Below, one piece after another: positions 1-12,721 of a DNA stretch of 64,000 nt. The DNA is taken from assembly GCA_964019135.1 (NCBI GenBank), contig CAXHSH010001379.1, positions 62,001 to 126,000 on the forward strand, read 5' to 3'. The translations under genes and the position numbers were made by a program. The first letter of the stretch is position 1, and the number at the start of each line of letters is the position of its first letter. Below the pieces are notes generated by a model. That model searched no databases. It was given only the letters and a program-made list of their open reading frames with translations, and was not told where the DNA came from. This DNA comes from Arenicola marina (Eukaryota; Annelida; Polychaeta; Arenicolidae).

Positions 1-2190
1 TTTTAGCGATAGATTATTCAAAACACTCGCTTTTCGGGATATACTACACCAAACTCTCCGGTATAGCGACATACTGAACAAAACACAAACGGTTTTAGCG
101 ATATATTATTCAAAACACTCGCTTTTAGGGATATACTACACCAAACTCTCAGGTATAGCGACATTCGGTACAAAACACTCGGCTTTAGCGATATAAAACA
201 CAAACAAACATGATTCGATCCTTTTCTTGACCAAAACACTCGCGTTTAGGGATATGCTACACGAAACACTCGGTTATAGGGATTTACTGTACAAAACACT
301 CGGTAATAGCGACATACTCTACAACACACCCGGTTTTAATGATATACTACTCCAACACTCGCCGTTAGTTATATACTACATCAAACACTTAGTTATAGCG
401 GCATACTCTACAAATCACTCGGCTTTAGCGATATACAACACAAACACACATGGTTCGATCATTTTATTAACCAAAACGCTCGGTTCTAACGATATACTGC
501 TCAAAACACTCGGTGTTGCTGATTTACTACGTATAACACTCAATTTATATACTGTTAAACACACTCAGTTATAGCGAAATATTGTACAAAACACTCGGTT
601 TTAGCGACATACTAGGGAAGCACACCAGATTCCAGTATTCCACCTCCCAAAACACTCGGTAAGAGCGATATACTGCTCAAAACACTCGGTACGAGCGATA
701 TACTGCTCAAAACACTCGGTTATAGCGACATACTGCACAAAACACACTCGGTTTTAGCGATATATTATTCAAAACACTCGCCTTTAGGAATATACTACAC
801 CAAACTCTCAGGTATAGCGACATACGGTACAAAACAGTCGACTTTAGTGATTTACAACACAAATACACATGATTCGATCATTTTCTTGACCAAAACACTC
901 GGTTCTACCGATATACTGCTCAAAACACTCGGTTTTATGGATTTTCCACACAAAACACTCGGTTATAGCGACAGTCGGTACAAAACACTCGGCTTTAGCG
1001 ATATAAAACACGAACAAACATGATTCGATCATTTTCTTGACCAAAACACTCGCTTTGAGGGATATACTACACGAAGCACTCGGTTATAGGGATATACTGT
1101 ACAAAACACTCGGTAATAGCGACATACTCTACAACACACTCTGTTTTAATGATATACTACTCAAAACACTCGCTTTTAGTGACATACTATGCAAAACACT
1201 CGGTCATAGCGACATACTGCACAAAACACACTCGGTTTTAGTGATATATTATTCAAAACCCTCGCTTTTAGGGATATACTACACCAAACTCTCCGGTATA
1301 GCGACATACGGAACAAAACACTCGGCTTTAGTGATATACAACACAAACAAACATGATTCGATCATTTTCTTGACCAAAACACTCGGTTCTACCGATATGC
1401 TACTCAAAACACTCGCTTTTAGGGACATACTACTAAAAAAAACATTCGCTTTTAGGCATATACTTCACCCAACACTCAGTTATAGCGACATCCTGTACAA
1501 ATCCATCGGCTTTAGCGATATACAACACAAACAGAAATGATACGATCATTTTATTAACCAAAACACTCGGTACGAGCGATATACTGCTAAAAACACCCTT
1601 CGCAAAACCTTCAGTTAAAGCGACATACTGTATAAAACAGACGTTTTTAGCGATATACTATTTAAAACACTCGCTTTCAGGGATATGCTACACAAAACAC
1701 TCTGTTATAGCGGCATACTGTACAAAGCAGTCGTCTTTAGCGATATACACCACAAACACACATGGTTCGACCATTTTATTAATCAAAACACTCGGTTCTA
1801 CCGCTATACTACTCAAAACACTCGGTTTTAGGGATATACAATACAAAACACTCGGTAATAGCGATATACTGTACAAAACGCTCGGTTGTAGTGACATACT
1901 GTACAAAACACTCGGTTTTAGCAATATACTAGGGAAACACACCAGATTCCACTTACCAAAACACCCGGTACGAGAGATATACTGCTCAAAACACACGGCT
2001 ATAGCAACATAATGTACATCACACTCGGTTTTAGCCACATAGTACGTTAACACACCAGATTGCATCATTACACCTGCCAAAACAACCGGTACGAGCGATA
2101 TACTACTCAAAACACTCGCTTTTAGAGATATGCTACACAAAACCCTCGGTTATACCGACATACTGTACAAAACACTCGGGTTTTAGGGAC
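1..2190. repeat. Satellite field, 30-bp/61-bp monomer family (segment 1)
   Basis: Tandem degenerate monomers of about 30 bp, each with CAAAACACTCGG followed by a variable TTTTAGCGATATACTGCT-like half. Clean 30-bp spacing is visible at 661-720, and in the same family at 7201-7320. Every few monomers a 61-bp version appears that carries CATGATTCGATCA or CATGGTTCGATCA and then a TTTTCTTGACC or TTTTATTAACC tail (for example near 210, 450, 870 and 1020). A CACACCAGATTCC module occurs near 620 and a CACACCAGATTGC module at 2051. Because 30 bp is ten codons, short open frames with a ten-residue period (KTLGTSDILL-like) appear on both strands. They change frame and stop at each odd-length module, so I do not call genes. 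No promoter or RNA gene is evident. Confidence 0.93.
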
Positions 2191-3548
2191 ATGCCTCAGG
2201 GAAGGCATCAGGGAGGGCATCAGAGAGGGCATCAGGAAGGGCATCAGCAAAGGCATCAGATCGACATCCCCCAGGTCGCGCATCCGGGAGGGCATGAGGG
2301 TGGGCATCAGAAGGACATTTCCCGGGGAGGGCATCAGGGAAGGCATCAGAATGACATGCCTCAGGGAAAACCTCAGGGAGGGCAACATGGAGGGCATGAG
2401 AAGGACATCCCCAGGAAGGGAGTCATGGAGGGCATCAGGGAGAGCATTAAATAGACATCGCCCAGGGAGGGCATCAGGGAGGGCATCAGGGAGAGCATCA
2501 GGTGGACATCCCCCAGGGAGGGCATCAGGGAGAGCATCAGGGAGAGTATCAGCTGGCCATCCCCAAGGGAGGGCATCAGGGAGGGCATCAGGGAGGTCAT
2601 CAGCGAGGGCATCAGAAGGACATCCCCCAGGGAGGGCATTAGAGAGGGTATTCAGGGAGGGCATCAGATGGACATCCCCAAGGGAGGGCATCAGGGAGGG
2701 CTTCAGGCAGAGAATCAGATGGACATCCCCCAGGGAGGGCATCAGGGAAGGCATCAAGGAGGGCATCAGGGAGGGCATCAGAAGTACAGCCCCCAGGGAG
2801 GGCATCACGGAGGGCATCACGCGGGGCATCAAATGGACATCTCCCAGGGAGGGCATCAGGGAGAGCATCAGATGGAAATCCCCCAGGGAGGGCATCATAG
2901 AGGGCATCAGATGGAAATCCCCCAGGGAGGGCATCATGGAGGGCATCAGAAGGACATCCAACAGGGAGGGCATCAGGGAGGGCTTCAGGGGGAGCATCAG
3001 ATGGACATCCGCCAAGGAGGCCATCAGATAGACATCCCCCAGGGAGGGAATCAGGGATGGCATGCGATGGAAATCCCCCAGGGAGGGCATCAGTGAGAGC
3101 CTCAAACAGAGAATCAGATGGACATCTCCCAGGGAATGCATGAAGGAGGGCATCAGGGAGGGCATCAGAAGTACATCCCCCAGGGAGGGCATCAGGGAGG
3201 GCATCAGATGGACATCCCCCAGGTAGGGCATCAGATGGACATCCCCCAGGGAGGGCATCAAGGAGGGCATCAGGGAAGGCATCAGAAGAACATCCCCCAG
3301 GGACAGCGTTAGGTAAGGCATCAGGGAGGGCGTCAGAGAGGGCATCATTTGGTCATCCCCCAGTGAGGGCGTCAAGGATGGCATCAGAGAGGGCATCAGA
3401 TGGACATCCCCCAGGGAGGGCATCAGGGAGGGCATCAGAAGGAGCATCAGATGGACATACCCCAGGGAGGGCATCAGGGAGGACATCATCAGAAGGACAC
3501 CCCCCGGGGAGGGCATCAGGGAGAGCATCAGGGAGAGCATCAGATGCT
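2191..3548. repeat. G-rich minisatellite block, copy 1
   Basis: Abrupt change from AT-rich satellite to a G/purine-rich plus strand. The units are 12 bp (GGAGGGCATCAG) alternating with 27-bp units that add ATGGACATCCCCCAG. Both lengths are multiples of three, so several frames stay open on both strands. One minus-strand frame (about 478 residues, MPSLMPSLGDV-like) crosses the whole block and runs into the flanking satellite. Plus-strand frames read GGHQGGHQ or GRASGRAS. No domain, signal peptide or non-repetitive core is visible. Four G-runs in GGGAGGGCATCAGGGAGGG give a canonical G-quadruplex pattern, repeated many times. CACACCAGATTGC satellite modules lie on both sides (2051 and 3554). Confidence 0.93.
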
Positions 3549-6500
3549 CTAAACACACCAGATTGCAGCATTACACCTGCCAAAACACCCGGTACGAGCG
3601 ACATACTGCTCAAAACACTCGCTTTTAGGGACATACTACTCATAACATTCGCTTTTAGGGATATACTTCACCCAACACTCAGTTATAGCGACATCATGTA
3701 CAAATCACTCGGCTTTAGCGATATACAACACAAACAGACATGATTCGATCATTTTATTAAGCAAAAAAACACTCGGTACAAGCGATATACTGCTAAAAAC
3801 ACCCGGTTTTAGGTACATGCTCCACAAAACATTCGGTTATAGCGACATACTGCGCAAACCACACTCGGTTTTAGCGATATACTATTCAAAACATTCGCTT
3901 TTATGGGCATACTACTAAAAACATTCGCTTTTAGGGATATACAACATCGAACACTTAGTTATAGCGGCATACTCTACAAATCACTCGGCTTTAGCGATAT
4001 ACAACTAAAAACATACATGGTTCGATCAATTTATTAACCAAAACACTCGGTTCTAACGATATACTACTCAAAACACTCGGTTTTAAGGATTTACTACATA
4101 TAACACTCGAGATATACTGTACAAAACACTCGGTTATAGCGACATACTGCACAAAACACACTCGGTTTTAGCGACATATTATTCAAAACCCCCGCATTTA
4201 TGGATATACTACACCAAAGTCTCAGGTATGGCGACATTCGGTACAAAACACTCGGCTTTAGTGATATACAACACAAACAAACATGGTTCGATCATTTTCT
4301 TGACCAAAACACTCGGTTCTATCGATATACTGCTCAAAACACTCTGTTTTAAAGATTTACTATACAAAAAACTCGGTTATAGCGGCATTCGGTACAAAAC
4401 ACTCGGCTTTAGCGATATGCAACACAAACAAACTTGATTCGATCATTTTCTTGACCAAAACACTCGGTTCTACCGATATGCTACTCAGAAGACTCGTTTT
4501 AGGGACATACTACTAAAAAACATTCGCTTTTAGGGATATACTTCACCCAACACTCTGTTATAGCGACATCCTGTACAAATCCCTCGGCTTTAGCGATATA
4601 CAACACAAACAGAAATGATACGATCATTTTATTAACCAAAACACTCGGTACGAGCGATATACTGCTAAAAACACCCTTCACAAAACCTTCAGTTAAAGCG
4701 ACATACTGTATAAAACAGACGTTTTTAGCGATATACTATTTAAAACACTCGCTTTTAGGGATATGCTACACAAAACACTCTGTTATAGCGGCATACTGTA
4801 CAAATCAGTCGCCTTTAGCGATATACACCACAAACACACATGGTTCGACCATTTTATTAATCAAAACACTCGGTTCTACCGCTATACTGCTCAAAACACT
4901 CGGTTTTAGGGATTTACAATACAAAACACTCGGTTATAGCGATATACTGTACAAAACGCTCGGTTGTAGTGACATACTGTACAAAACACTCGGTTTTAGC
5001 AATACATTAGGGAAACACACCAGATTCCAGTATTCCACTTACCAAAACACCCGGTACGAGAGATATACTGCTCAAAACACACGGTTATAGCAACATAATG
5101 TACATCACACTCGGTTTTAGCCACATAATACGTTAACACACCAGATTGCATCATTACACCTGCCAAAACAACCGGTACGAGCGATATACTGCACAAAACA
5201 CTCGGTTTTAGGGACATACTGCACAACCCATCCGGTTAAAGCGACATACTGTACAAAACACTCGGCATTAGCGATAAACAACACAAACAAACATGATTCG
5301 ATCATATGCTTGACCAAAACACTCGGTTCTACCGATGTACTGCTCAAAACACTCGGTTTTAGGGATATACTACACCAAACACTTAGTTATAGCGGCATAC
5401 TCTACAAATCACTCGGCTTTAGCGATATACAACACAAACACACATGGTTCGATCATTTTATTAACCAAAACACTCGGTTCTAACGATATACTACTCAAAA
5501 CACTCGCTTTTAGAGATATGCTACACAAAACCCTCGGTTATACCGACATTCTGTACAAAACCCTCGGGTTTTAGGGACATACTACTCAAAACACTCGCTT
5601 TTAGGGATATACTTCACCCAACACTCAGTTATAGCGAAAAACGGTACAAAACACTCGGCTGTAGTGATATAGAACACAAGCAAACATGATTCGATCATTT
5701 TCTTAAACAAAACACTCGGCTCGACCGATATACTGCTCAAAACACTCGCCTTTAGGGACATACTACTAAAAACATTCGCTTTTAGGAATATGCATCACCC
5801 AACACTCAGTTAAAGCGACATCATGTACAAATCACTCGGCTTTAGCGATATACAATACAAACAGACATGATTCGATCATTTTATTAAGCAAAACACTCGG
5901 TACAAGCGATATACTGCTAAAAACACCCGGTTTTAGGTACAAAATACACAAAACATTCGGTTATAGCGACATACTGCGCAAACCACACTCGGTTTTAGCG
6001 ATATACTATTCAAAACACTCCCTTTTAGGGACATACTACTAAAAACATTCGCTTTTAGGGATATACAACATCGAACACTTAGTTATAGCGGCATACTCTA
6101 CAAATCACTCGGCTTTTATCGATATACAACTCAAACACACATGGTTCGATCATTTTATTGACCAATATACTCGGTTCTAACGATATACTACTCAAAACAC
6201 TCTGTTTTAAGGATTTACTACATATAACACTCGGTTATAGCGATATACTGTAACGCACACTCGGTTATAGCGACATATTGTACAAAACAGTCGGTACGAG
6301 CGATATACTGCTCAAAACATACGGTACAAAACACTCGGCTTTGGTGATATACAACACAAACAAACATGGTTCGATCATTGTATTAACCAAAACACTCGGT
6401 TCTATCGATGTACTGCTCAAAAAACTCGCTTTTAGGGATATACTAGACGAAGCACTCAGTTATAGGAATTTACTGTACAAAACACTCGGTAATAGCGACA

Positions 6501-9500
6501 TACTCTACAACACACCCGGTTTTAATGATATACTACTCCAACACTCGCCTTTAGTTACATACTATATCAAACACTTAGTTATAGCGGTATACTCTACAAA
6601 TCACTCGGCTTTAGCGATATACAACACAAACACACATGGTTCGATCATTTTATTAAACAAAACGCCCGGTTCTAACGATATACTGCTCAAAACACTCGCT
6701 TTTAGGGATATACTACACCAAACTCTCAGGTATAGCGACATACGGAACAAAACACTCGGCTTTAGTAATATACAACACAAACAAACATGATTCGATCATT
6801 TTCTTGACCAAAACACTCGGTTCTACCGATATGCTACTCAAAACACTCGCTTTTAGGGATACCCTACACGAAGCACTCGGTTATAGGGATTTACTGTACA
6901 AAACACTCGGTAATAGCGGCATACTCTACAAATCACTCGGTTTTAGCCATATACAACACAAACACACATGGTTCGATCATTTTATTAACCAAAACACTCT
7001 GTTCTAACGATATACTACTCAAAACACTCGGTTTTAAGGATTTACTACACATAACACTCGGTTATAGCGATATACTGTAAAAGACCCTCGGTTATAGCGA
7101 AATATTGTACAAAACACTCGGTTTTAGCGACATACTAGGGAAGCACACCAGATTCCAGTATTCCACTTCCCAAAACACTCGGGAAGAGCGATATGCTGCT
7201 CAAAACACTCGGTACGAGCGATATACTGCTCAAAACACTCGGTACGAGCGATATACTACTCAAAACACCCGGTACGAGCGATATACTGCTTAAAACACTC
7301 GGTTATATCGACATACTGCACAAAACACAAACGGTTTTAGCGATATATTATTCAAAACACTCGCTCTTAGGGATATACTATACCAAACTCTCAGGTATAG
7401 CGGCATACGGTACAAAACACTCGGCTTTAGCGATATACAACACAAACAAACATGATTCGATCATTTTCTTGACCAAATCACTCGGTTCAATCCATATGCT
7501 GCTCAAAACACTCGGTTTTAGGGATTTACCATACAAAACACTCGGTTATAGCGACATATTCTACAACACACCCTGTTTTAATGATATACTACTCAAAACA
7601 CTCGCTTCTAGGGACATACTATGCAAAACACTCGGTTATAGCGACATACTGCATAAAATACACTCGGTTTTAGCGATAGATTATTCAAAACACTCGCTTT
7701 TCGGGATATACTACACCAAACTCTCCGGTATAGCGACATACTGAACAAAACACAAACGGTTTTAGCGATATATTATTCAAAACACTCGCTTTTAGGGATA
7801 TACTACACCAAACTCTCAGGTATAGCGACATTCGGTACAAAACCCTCGGCTTTAGCGATATAAAACACAAACAAACATGATTCGATCCTTTTCTTGACCA
7901 AAACACTCGCGTTTAGGGATATGCTACACGAAACACTCGGTTATAGGGATTTACTGTACAAAACACTCGGTAATAGCGACATACTCTACAACACACCCGG
8001 TTTTAATGATATAGTACTCCAACACTCGCCGTTAGTTATATACTACATCAAACACTTAGTTATAGCGGCATACTCTACAAATCACTCGGCTTTAGCGATA
8101 TACAACACAAACACACATGGTTCGATCATTTTATTAACCAAAACGCTCGGTTCTAACGATATACTGCTCAAAACACTCGGTGTTGCTGATTTACTACGTA
8201 TAACACTCAATTTATATACTGTTAAACACACTCAGTTATAGCGAAATATTGTACAAAACACTCGGTTTTAGCGACATACTAGGGAAGCACACCAGATTCC
8301 AGTATTCCACCTCCCAAAACACTCGGTAAGAGCGATATACTGCTCAAAACACTCGGTACGAGCGATATACTGCTCAAAACACTCGGTTATAGCGACATAC
8401 TGCACAAAACACACTCGGTTTTAGCGATATATTATTCAAAACACTCGCCTTTAGGAATATACTACACCAAACTTTCAGGTATAGCGACATACGGTACAAA
8501 ACAGTCGACTTTAGTGATATACAACACAAATACACATGATTCGATCATTTTCTTGACCAAAACACTCGGTTCTACCGATATACTGCTCAAAACACTCGGT
8601 TTTATGGATTTTCCACACAAAACACTCGGTTATAGCGACAGTCGGTACAAAACACTCGGCTTTAGCGATATAAAACACGAACAAACATGATTCGATCATT
8701 TTCTTGACCAAAACACTCGCTTTGAGGGATATACTACACGAAGCACTCGGTTATAGGGATATACTGTACAAAACACTCGGTAATAGCGACATACTCTACA
8801 ACACACTCTGTTTTAATGATATACTACTCAAAACACTCGCTTTTAGTGACATACTATGCAAAACACTCGGTCATAGCGACATACTGCACAAAACACACTC
8901 GGTTTTAGTGATATATTATTCAAAACCCTCGCTTTTAGGGATATACTACACCAAACTCTCCGGTATAGCGACATACGGAACAAAACACTCGGCTTTAGTG
9001 ATATACAACACAAACAAACATGATTCGATCATTTTCTTGACCAAAACACTCGGTTCTACCGATATGCTACTCAAAACACTCGCTTTTAGGGACATACTAC
9101 TAAAAAAAACATTCGCTTTTAGGCATATACTTCACCCAACACTCAGTTATAGCGACATCCTGTACAAATCCATCGGCTTTAGCGATATACAACACAAACA
9201 GAAATGATACGATCATTTTATTAACCAAAACACTCGGTACGAGCGATATACTGCTAAAAACACCCTTCGCAAAACCTTCAGTTAAAGCGACATACTGTAT
9301 AAAACAGACGTTTTTAGCGATATACTATTTAAAACACTCGCTTTCAGGGATATGCTACACAAAACACTCTGTTATAGCGGCATACTGTACAAAGCAGTCG
9401 TCTTTAGCGATATACACCACAAACACACATGGTTCGACCATTTTATTAATCAAAACACTCGGTTCTACCGCTATACTACTCAAAACACTCGGTTTTAGGG

Positions 9501-9857
9501 ATATACAATACAAAACACTCGGTTATAGCGATATACTGTACAAAACGCTCGGTTGTAGTGACATACTGTACAAAACACTCGGTTTTAGCAATATACTAGG
9601 GAAACACACCAGATTCCACTTACCAAAACACCCGGTACGAGAGATATACTGCTCAAAACACACGGCTATAGCAACATAATGTACATCACACTCGGTTTTA
9701 GCCACATAGTACGTTAACACACCAGATTGCATCATTACACCTGCCAAAACAACCGGTACGAGCGATATACTACTCAAAACACTCGCCTTTAGAGATATGC
9801 TACACAAAACCCTCGGTTATACCGACATACTGTACAAAACACTCGGGTTTTAGGGAC
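3549..9857. repeat. Satellite field, segment 2
   Basis: Continuation of the 30/61-bp monomer family between minisatellite copies 1 and 2. It crosses the macro-unit boundary at 7667/7668. The run 7201-7320 has the cleanest consecutive 30-bp monomers (GGTACGAGCGATATACTGCT variants). Position 5580/5581 is a satellite version of the minisatellite insertion site without the minisatellite. All open frames here are ten-residue-periodic repeat translations. I see no gene in this 6.3-kb stretch. Confidence 0.93.
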
Positions 9858-12721
9858 ATGCCTCAGGGAAGGCATCAGGGAGGGCATCAGAGAGGGCATC
9901 AGGAAGGGCATCAGCAAAGGCATCAGATCGACATCCCCCAGGTCGCGCATCCGGGAGGGCATGAGGGTGGGCATCAGAAGGACATTCCCCGGGGAGGGCA
10001 TCAGGGAAGGCATCAGAATGACATGCCTCAGGGAAAACCTCAGGGAGGGCAACATGGAGGGCATGAGAAGGACATCCCCAGGAAGGGAGTCATGGAGAGC
10101 ATCAGGGAGAGCATTAAATGGACATCGCCCAGGGAGGGCATCAGGGAGGGCATCAGGGAGAGCATCAGGTGGACATCCCCCAGGGAGGGCATCAGGGAGA
10201 GCATCAGGGAGAGTATCAGCTGGCCATCCCCAAGGGAGGGCATCAGGGAGGGCATCAGGGAGGTCATCAGCGAGGGCATCAGAAGGACATCCCCCAGGGA
10301 GGGCATTGGAGAGGGTATTCAGGGAGGGCATCAGATGGACATCCCCAAGGGAGGGCATCAGGGAGGGCTTCAGGCAGAGAATCAGATGGACATCCCCCAG
10401 GGAGGGCATCAGGGAAGGCATCAAGGAGGGCATCAGGGAGGGCATCCGAAGTACAGCCCCCAGGGAGGGCATCACGGAGGGCATCACGCGGGGCATCAGA
10501 TGGACATCTCCCAGGGAGGGCATCAGGGAGAGCATCAGATGGAAATCCCCCAGGGAGGGCATCATAGAGGGCATCAGATGGAAATCCCCCAGGGAGGGCA
10601 TCATGGAGGGCATCAGAAGGACATCCAACAGGGAGGGCATCAGGGAGGGCTTCAGGGGGAGCATCAGATGGACATCCGCCAAGGAGGCCATCAGATAGAC
10701 ATCCCCCAGGGAGGGAATCAGGGATGGCATGCGATGGAAATCCCCCAGGGAGGGCATCAGTGAGAGCCTCAAACAGAGAATCAGATGGACATCTCCCAGG
10801 GAATGCATGAAGGAGGGCATCAGGGAGGGCATCAGAAGTACATCCCCCAGGGAGGGCATCAGGGAGGGCATCAGATGGACATCCCCCAGGTAGGGCATCA
10901 GATGGACATCCCCCAGGGAGGGCATCAAGGAGGGCATCAGGGAAGGCATCAGAAGAACATCCCCCAGGGACAGCGTTAGGTAAGGCATCAGGGAGGGCGT
11001 CAGAGAGGGCATCATTTGGTCATCCCCCAGTGAGGGCGTCAAGGATGGCATCAGAGAGGGCATCAGATGGACATCCCCCAGGGAGGGCATCAGGGAGGGC
11101 ATCAGAAGGAGCATCAGATGGACATACCCCAGGGAGGGCATCAGGGAGGACATCATCAGAAGGACACCCCCCGGGGAGGGCATCAGGGAGAGCATCAGGG
11201 AGAGCATCAGATGCTCTAAACACACCAGATTGCAGCATTACACCTGCCAAAACACCCGGTACGAGCGACATACTGCTCAAAACACTCGCTTTTAGGGACA
11301 TACTACTCATAACATTCGCTTTTAGGGATATACTTCACCCAACACTCAGTTATAGCGACATCATGTACAAATCACTCGGCTTTAGCGATATACAACACAA
11401 ACAGACATGATTCGATCATTTTATTAAGCAAAAAAACACTCGGTACAAGCGATATACTGCTAAAAACACCCGGTTTTAGGTACATGCTCCACAAAACATT
11501 CGGTTATAGCGACATACTGCGCAAACCACACTCGGTTTTAGCGATATACTATTCAAAACATTCGCTTTTATGGGCATACTACTAAAAACATTCGCTTTTA
11601 GGGATATACAACATCGAACACTTAGTTATAGCGGCATACTCTACAAATCACTCGGCTTTAGCGATATACAACTAAAAACATACATGGTTCGATCAATTTA
11701 TTAACCAAAACACTCGGTTCTAACGATATACTACTCAAAACACTCTGTTTTAAGGATTTACTACATATAACACTCGAGATATACTGTACAAAACACTCGG
11801 TTATAGCGACATACTGCACAAAACACACTCGGTTTTAGCGACATATTATTCAAAACCCCCGCATTTATGGATATACTACACCAAAGTCTCAGGTATGGCG
11901 ACATTCGGTACAAAACACTCGGCTTTAGTGATATACAACACAAACAAACATGGTTCGATCATTTTCTTGACCAAACACTCGGTTCTATCGATATACTGCT
12001 CAAAACACTCTGTTTTAAAGATTTACTATACAAAAAACTCGGTTATAGCGGCATTCGGTACAAAACACTCGGCTTTAGCGATATGCAACACAAACAAACT
12101 TGATTCGATCATTTTCTTGACCAAAACACTCGGTTCTACCGATATGCTACTCAGAAGACTCGTTTTAGGGACATACTACTAAAAAACATTCGCTTTTAGG
12201 GATATACTTCACCCAACACTCTGTTATAGCGACATCCTGTACAAATCCCTCGGCTTTAGCGATATACAACACAAACAGAAATGATACGATCATTTTATTA
12301 ACCAAAACACTCGGTACGAGCGATATACTGCTAAAAACACCCTTCACAAAACCTTCAGTTAAAGCGACATACTGTATAAAACAGACGTTTTTAGCGATAT
12401 ACTATTTAAAACACTCGCTTTTAGGGATATGCTACACAAAACACTCTGTTATAGCGGCATACGGTACAAAACACTCGGCTTTAGTGATATACAACACAAA
12501 CAAACATGATTCGATCATTTTCTTGACCAAATCACTCGGTTCAATCCATATGCTGCTCAAAACACTCGGTTTTAGGGATTTACCATACAAAACACTCGGT
12601 TATAGCGACATATTCTACAACACACCCTGTTTTAATGACATACTACTCAAAACACTCGCTTCTAGGGACATACTATGCAAAACACTCGGTTATAGCGACA
12701 TACTGCATAAAATACACTCGG
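7668..12721. repeat. Macro-unit U2 (5054 bp, ~2.6 kb deletion)
   Basis: Collinear with U1 at offset 7667 up to about 12450. It then jumps to the U1 equivalent of 7396, losing about 2612 bp. The breakpoint lies in a shared TATAGCGGCATAC, as expected for unequal exchange between satellite monomers. Confidence 0.87.
9858..11215. repeat. G-rich minisatellite block, copy 2
   Basis: Same block as copy 1, displaced by 7667 bp, of equal length and nearly identical by eye. Scattered single-base differences exist; for example the plus frame that is interrupted around 2453 in copy 1 is open here. The 478-residue minus-strand frame persists. The two blocks clearly descend from one macro-repeat duplication rather than from independent expansion of a short unit, because the same order of variant units is kept. 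Confidence 0.93.

Larger units (their letters stand above)
1..7667. repeat. Higher-order macro-unit U1 (7667 bp, reference)
   Basis: Phase is defined by the anchor TTTTAGCGATAGATTATTC at position 1, recurring at 7668. It contains satellite plus one minisatellite block and serves as the reference for the other units. The true left boundary of the repeat is arbitrary because the window starts inside the array. Confidence 0.88.

Noticed and set aside
450-490. tRNA gene or SINE from GGTTCGATCA
   Set aside because: No cloverleaf or acceptor stem can be drawn and the A box is poor. Only a B-box-like string is present, so it is kept as a low-interest observation.
1260-1300. TTTTAGGG motifs as plant-type telomere repeats (TTTAGGG)
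   Set aside because: TTTTAGGG occurs once per 30-bp monomer variant, never as tandem TTTAGGG heptamers. It is part of the satellite consensus.
2122-3558. A 478-residue minus-strand protein (MPSLMPSLGDV-like) as a gene, repeated in other blocks
   Set aside because: It is a translation of 12- and 27-bp repeats with several frames open on both strands, no domain, and no start or stop of its own (it ends in satellite). It is broken in copies 4 and 5. Kept only as a finding to test.
7201-7320. CRISPR-like array of regularly spaced 30-bp repeats
   Set aside because: The repeats are head-to-tail without unique spacers, there are no cas genes, and the sequence context is eukaryotic.
7193-7744. Open frames of 60-190 residues with KTLGTSDILL-like repeats across the satellite
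   Set aside because: 30-bp monomers give ten-residue periodic frames in several phases and on both strands. The frames begin and end at odd-length modules and have no coding signature.
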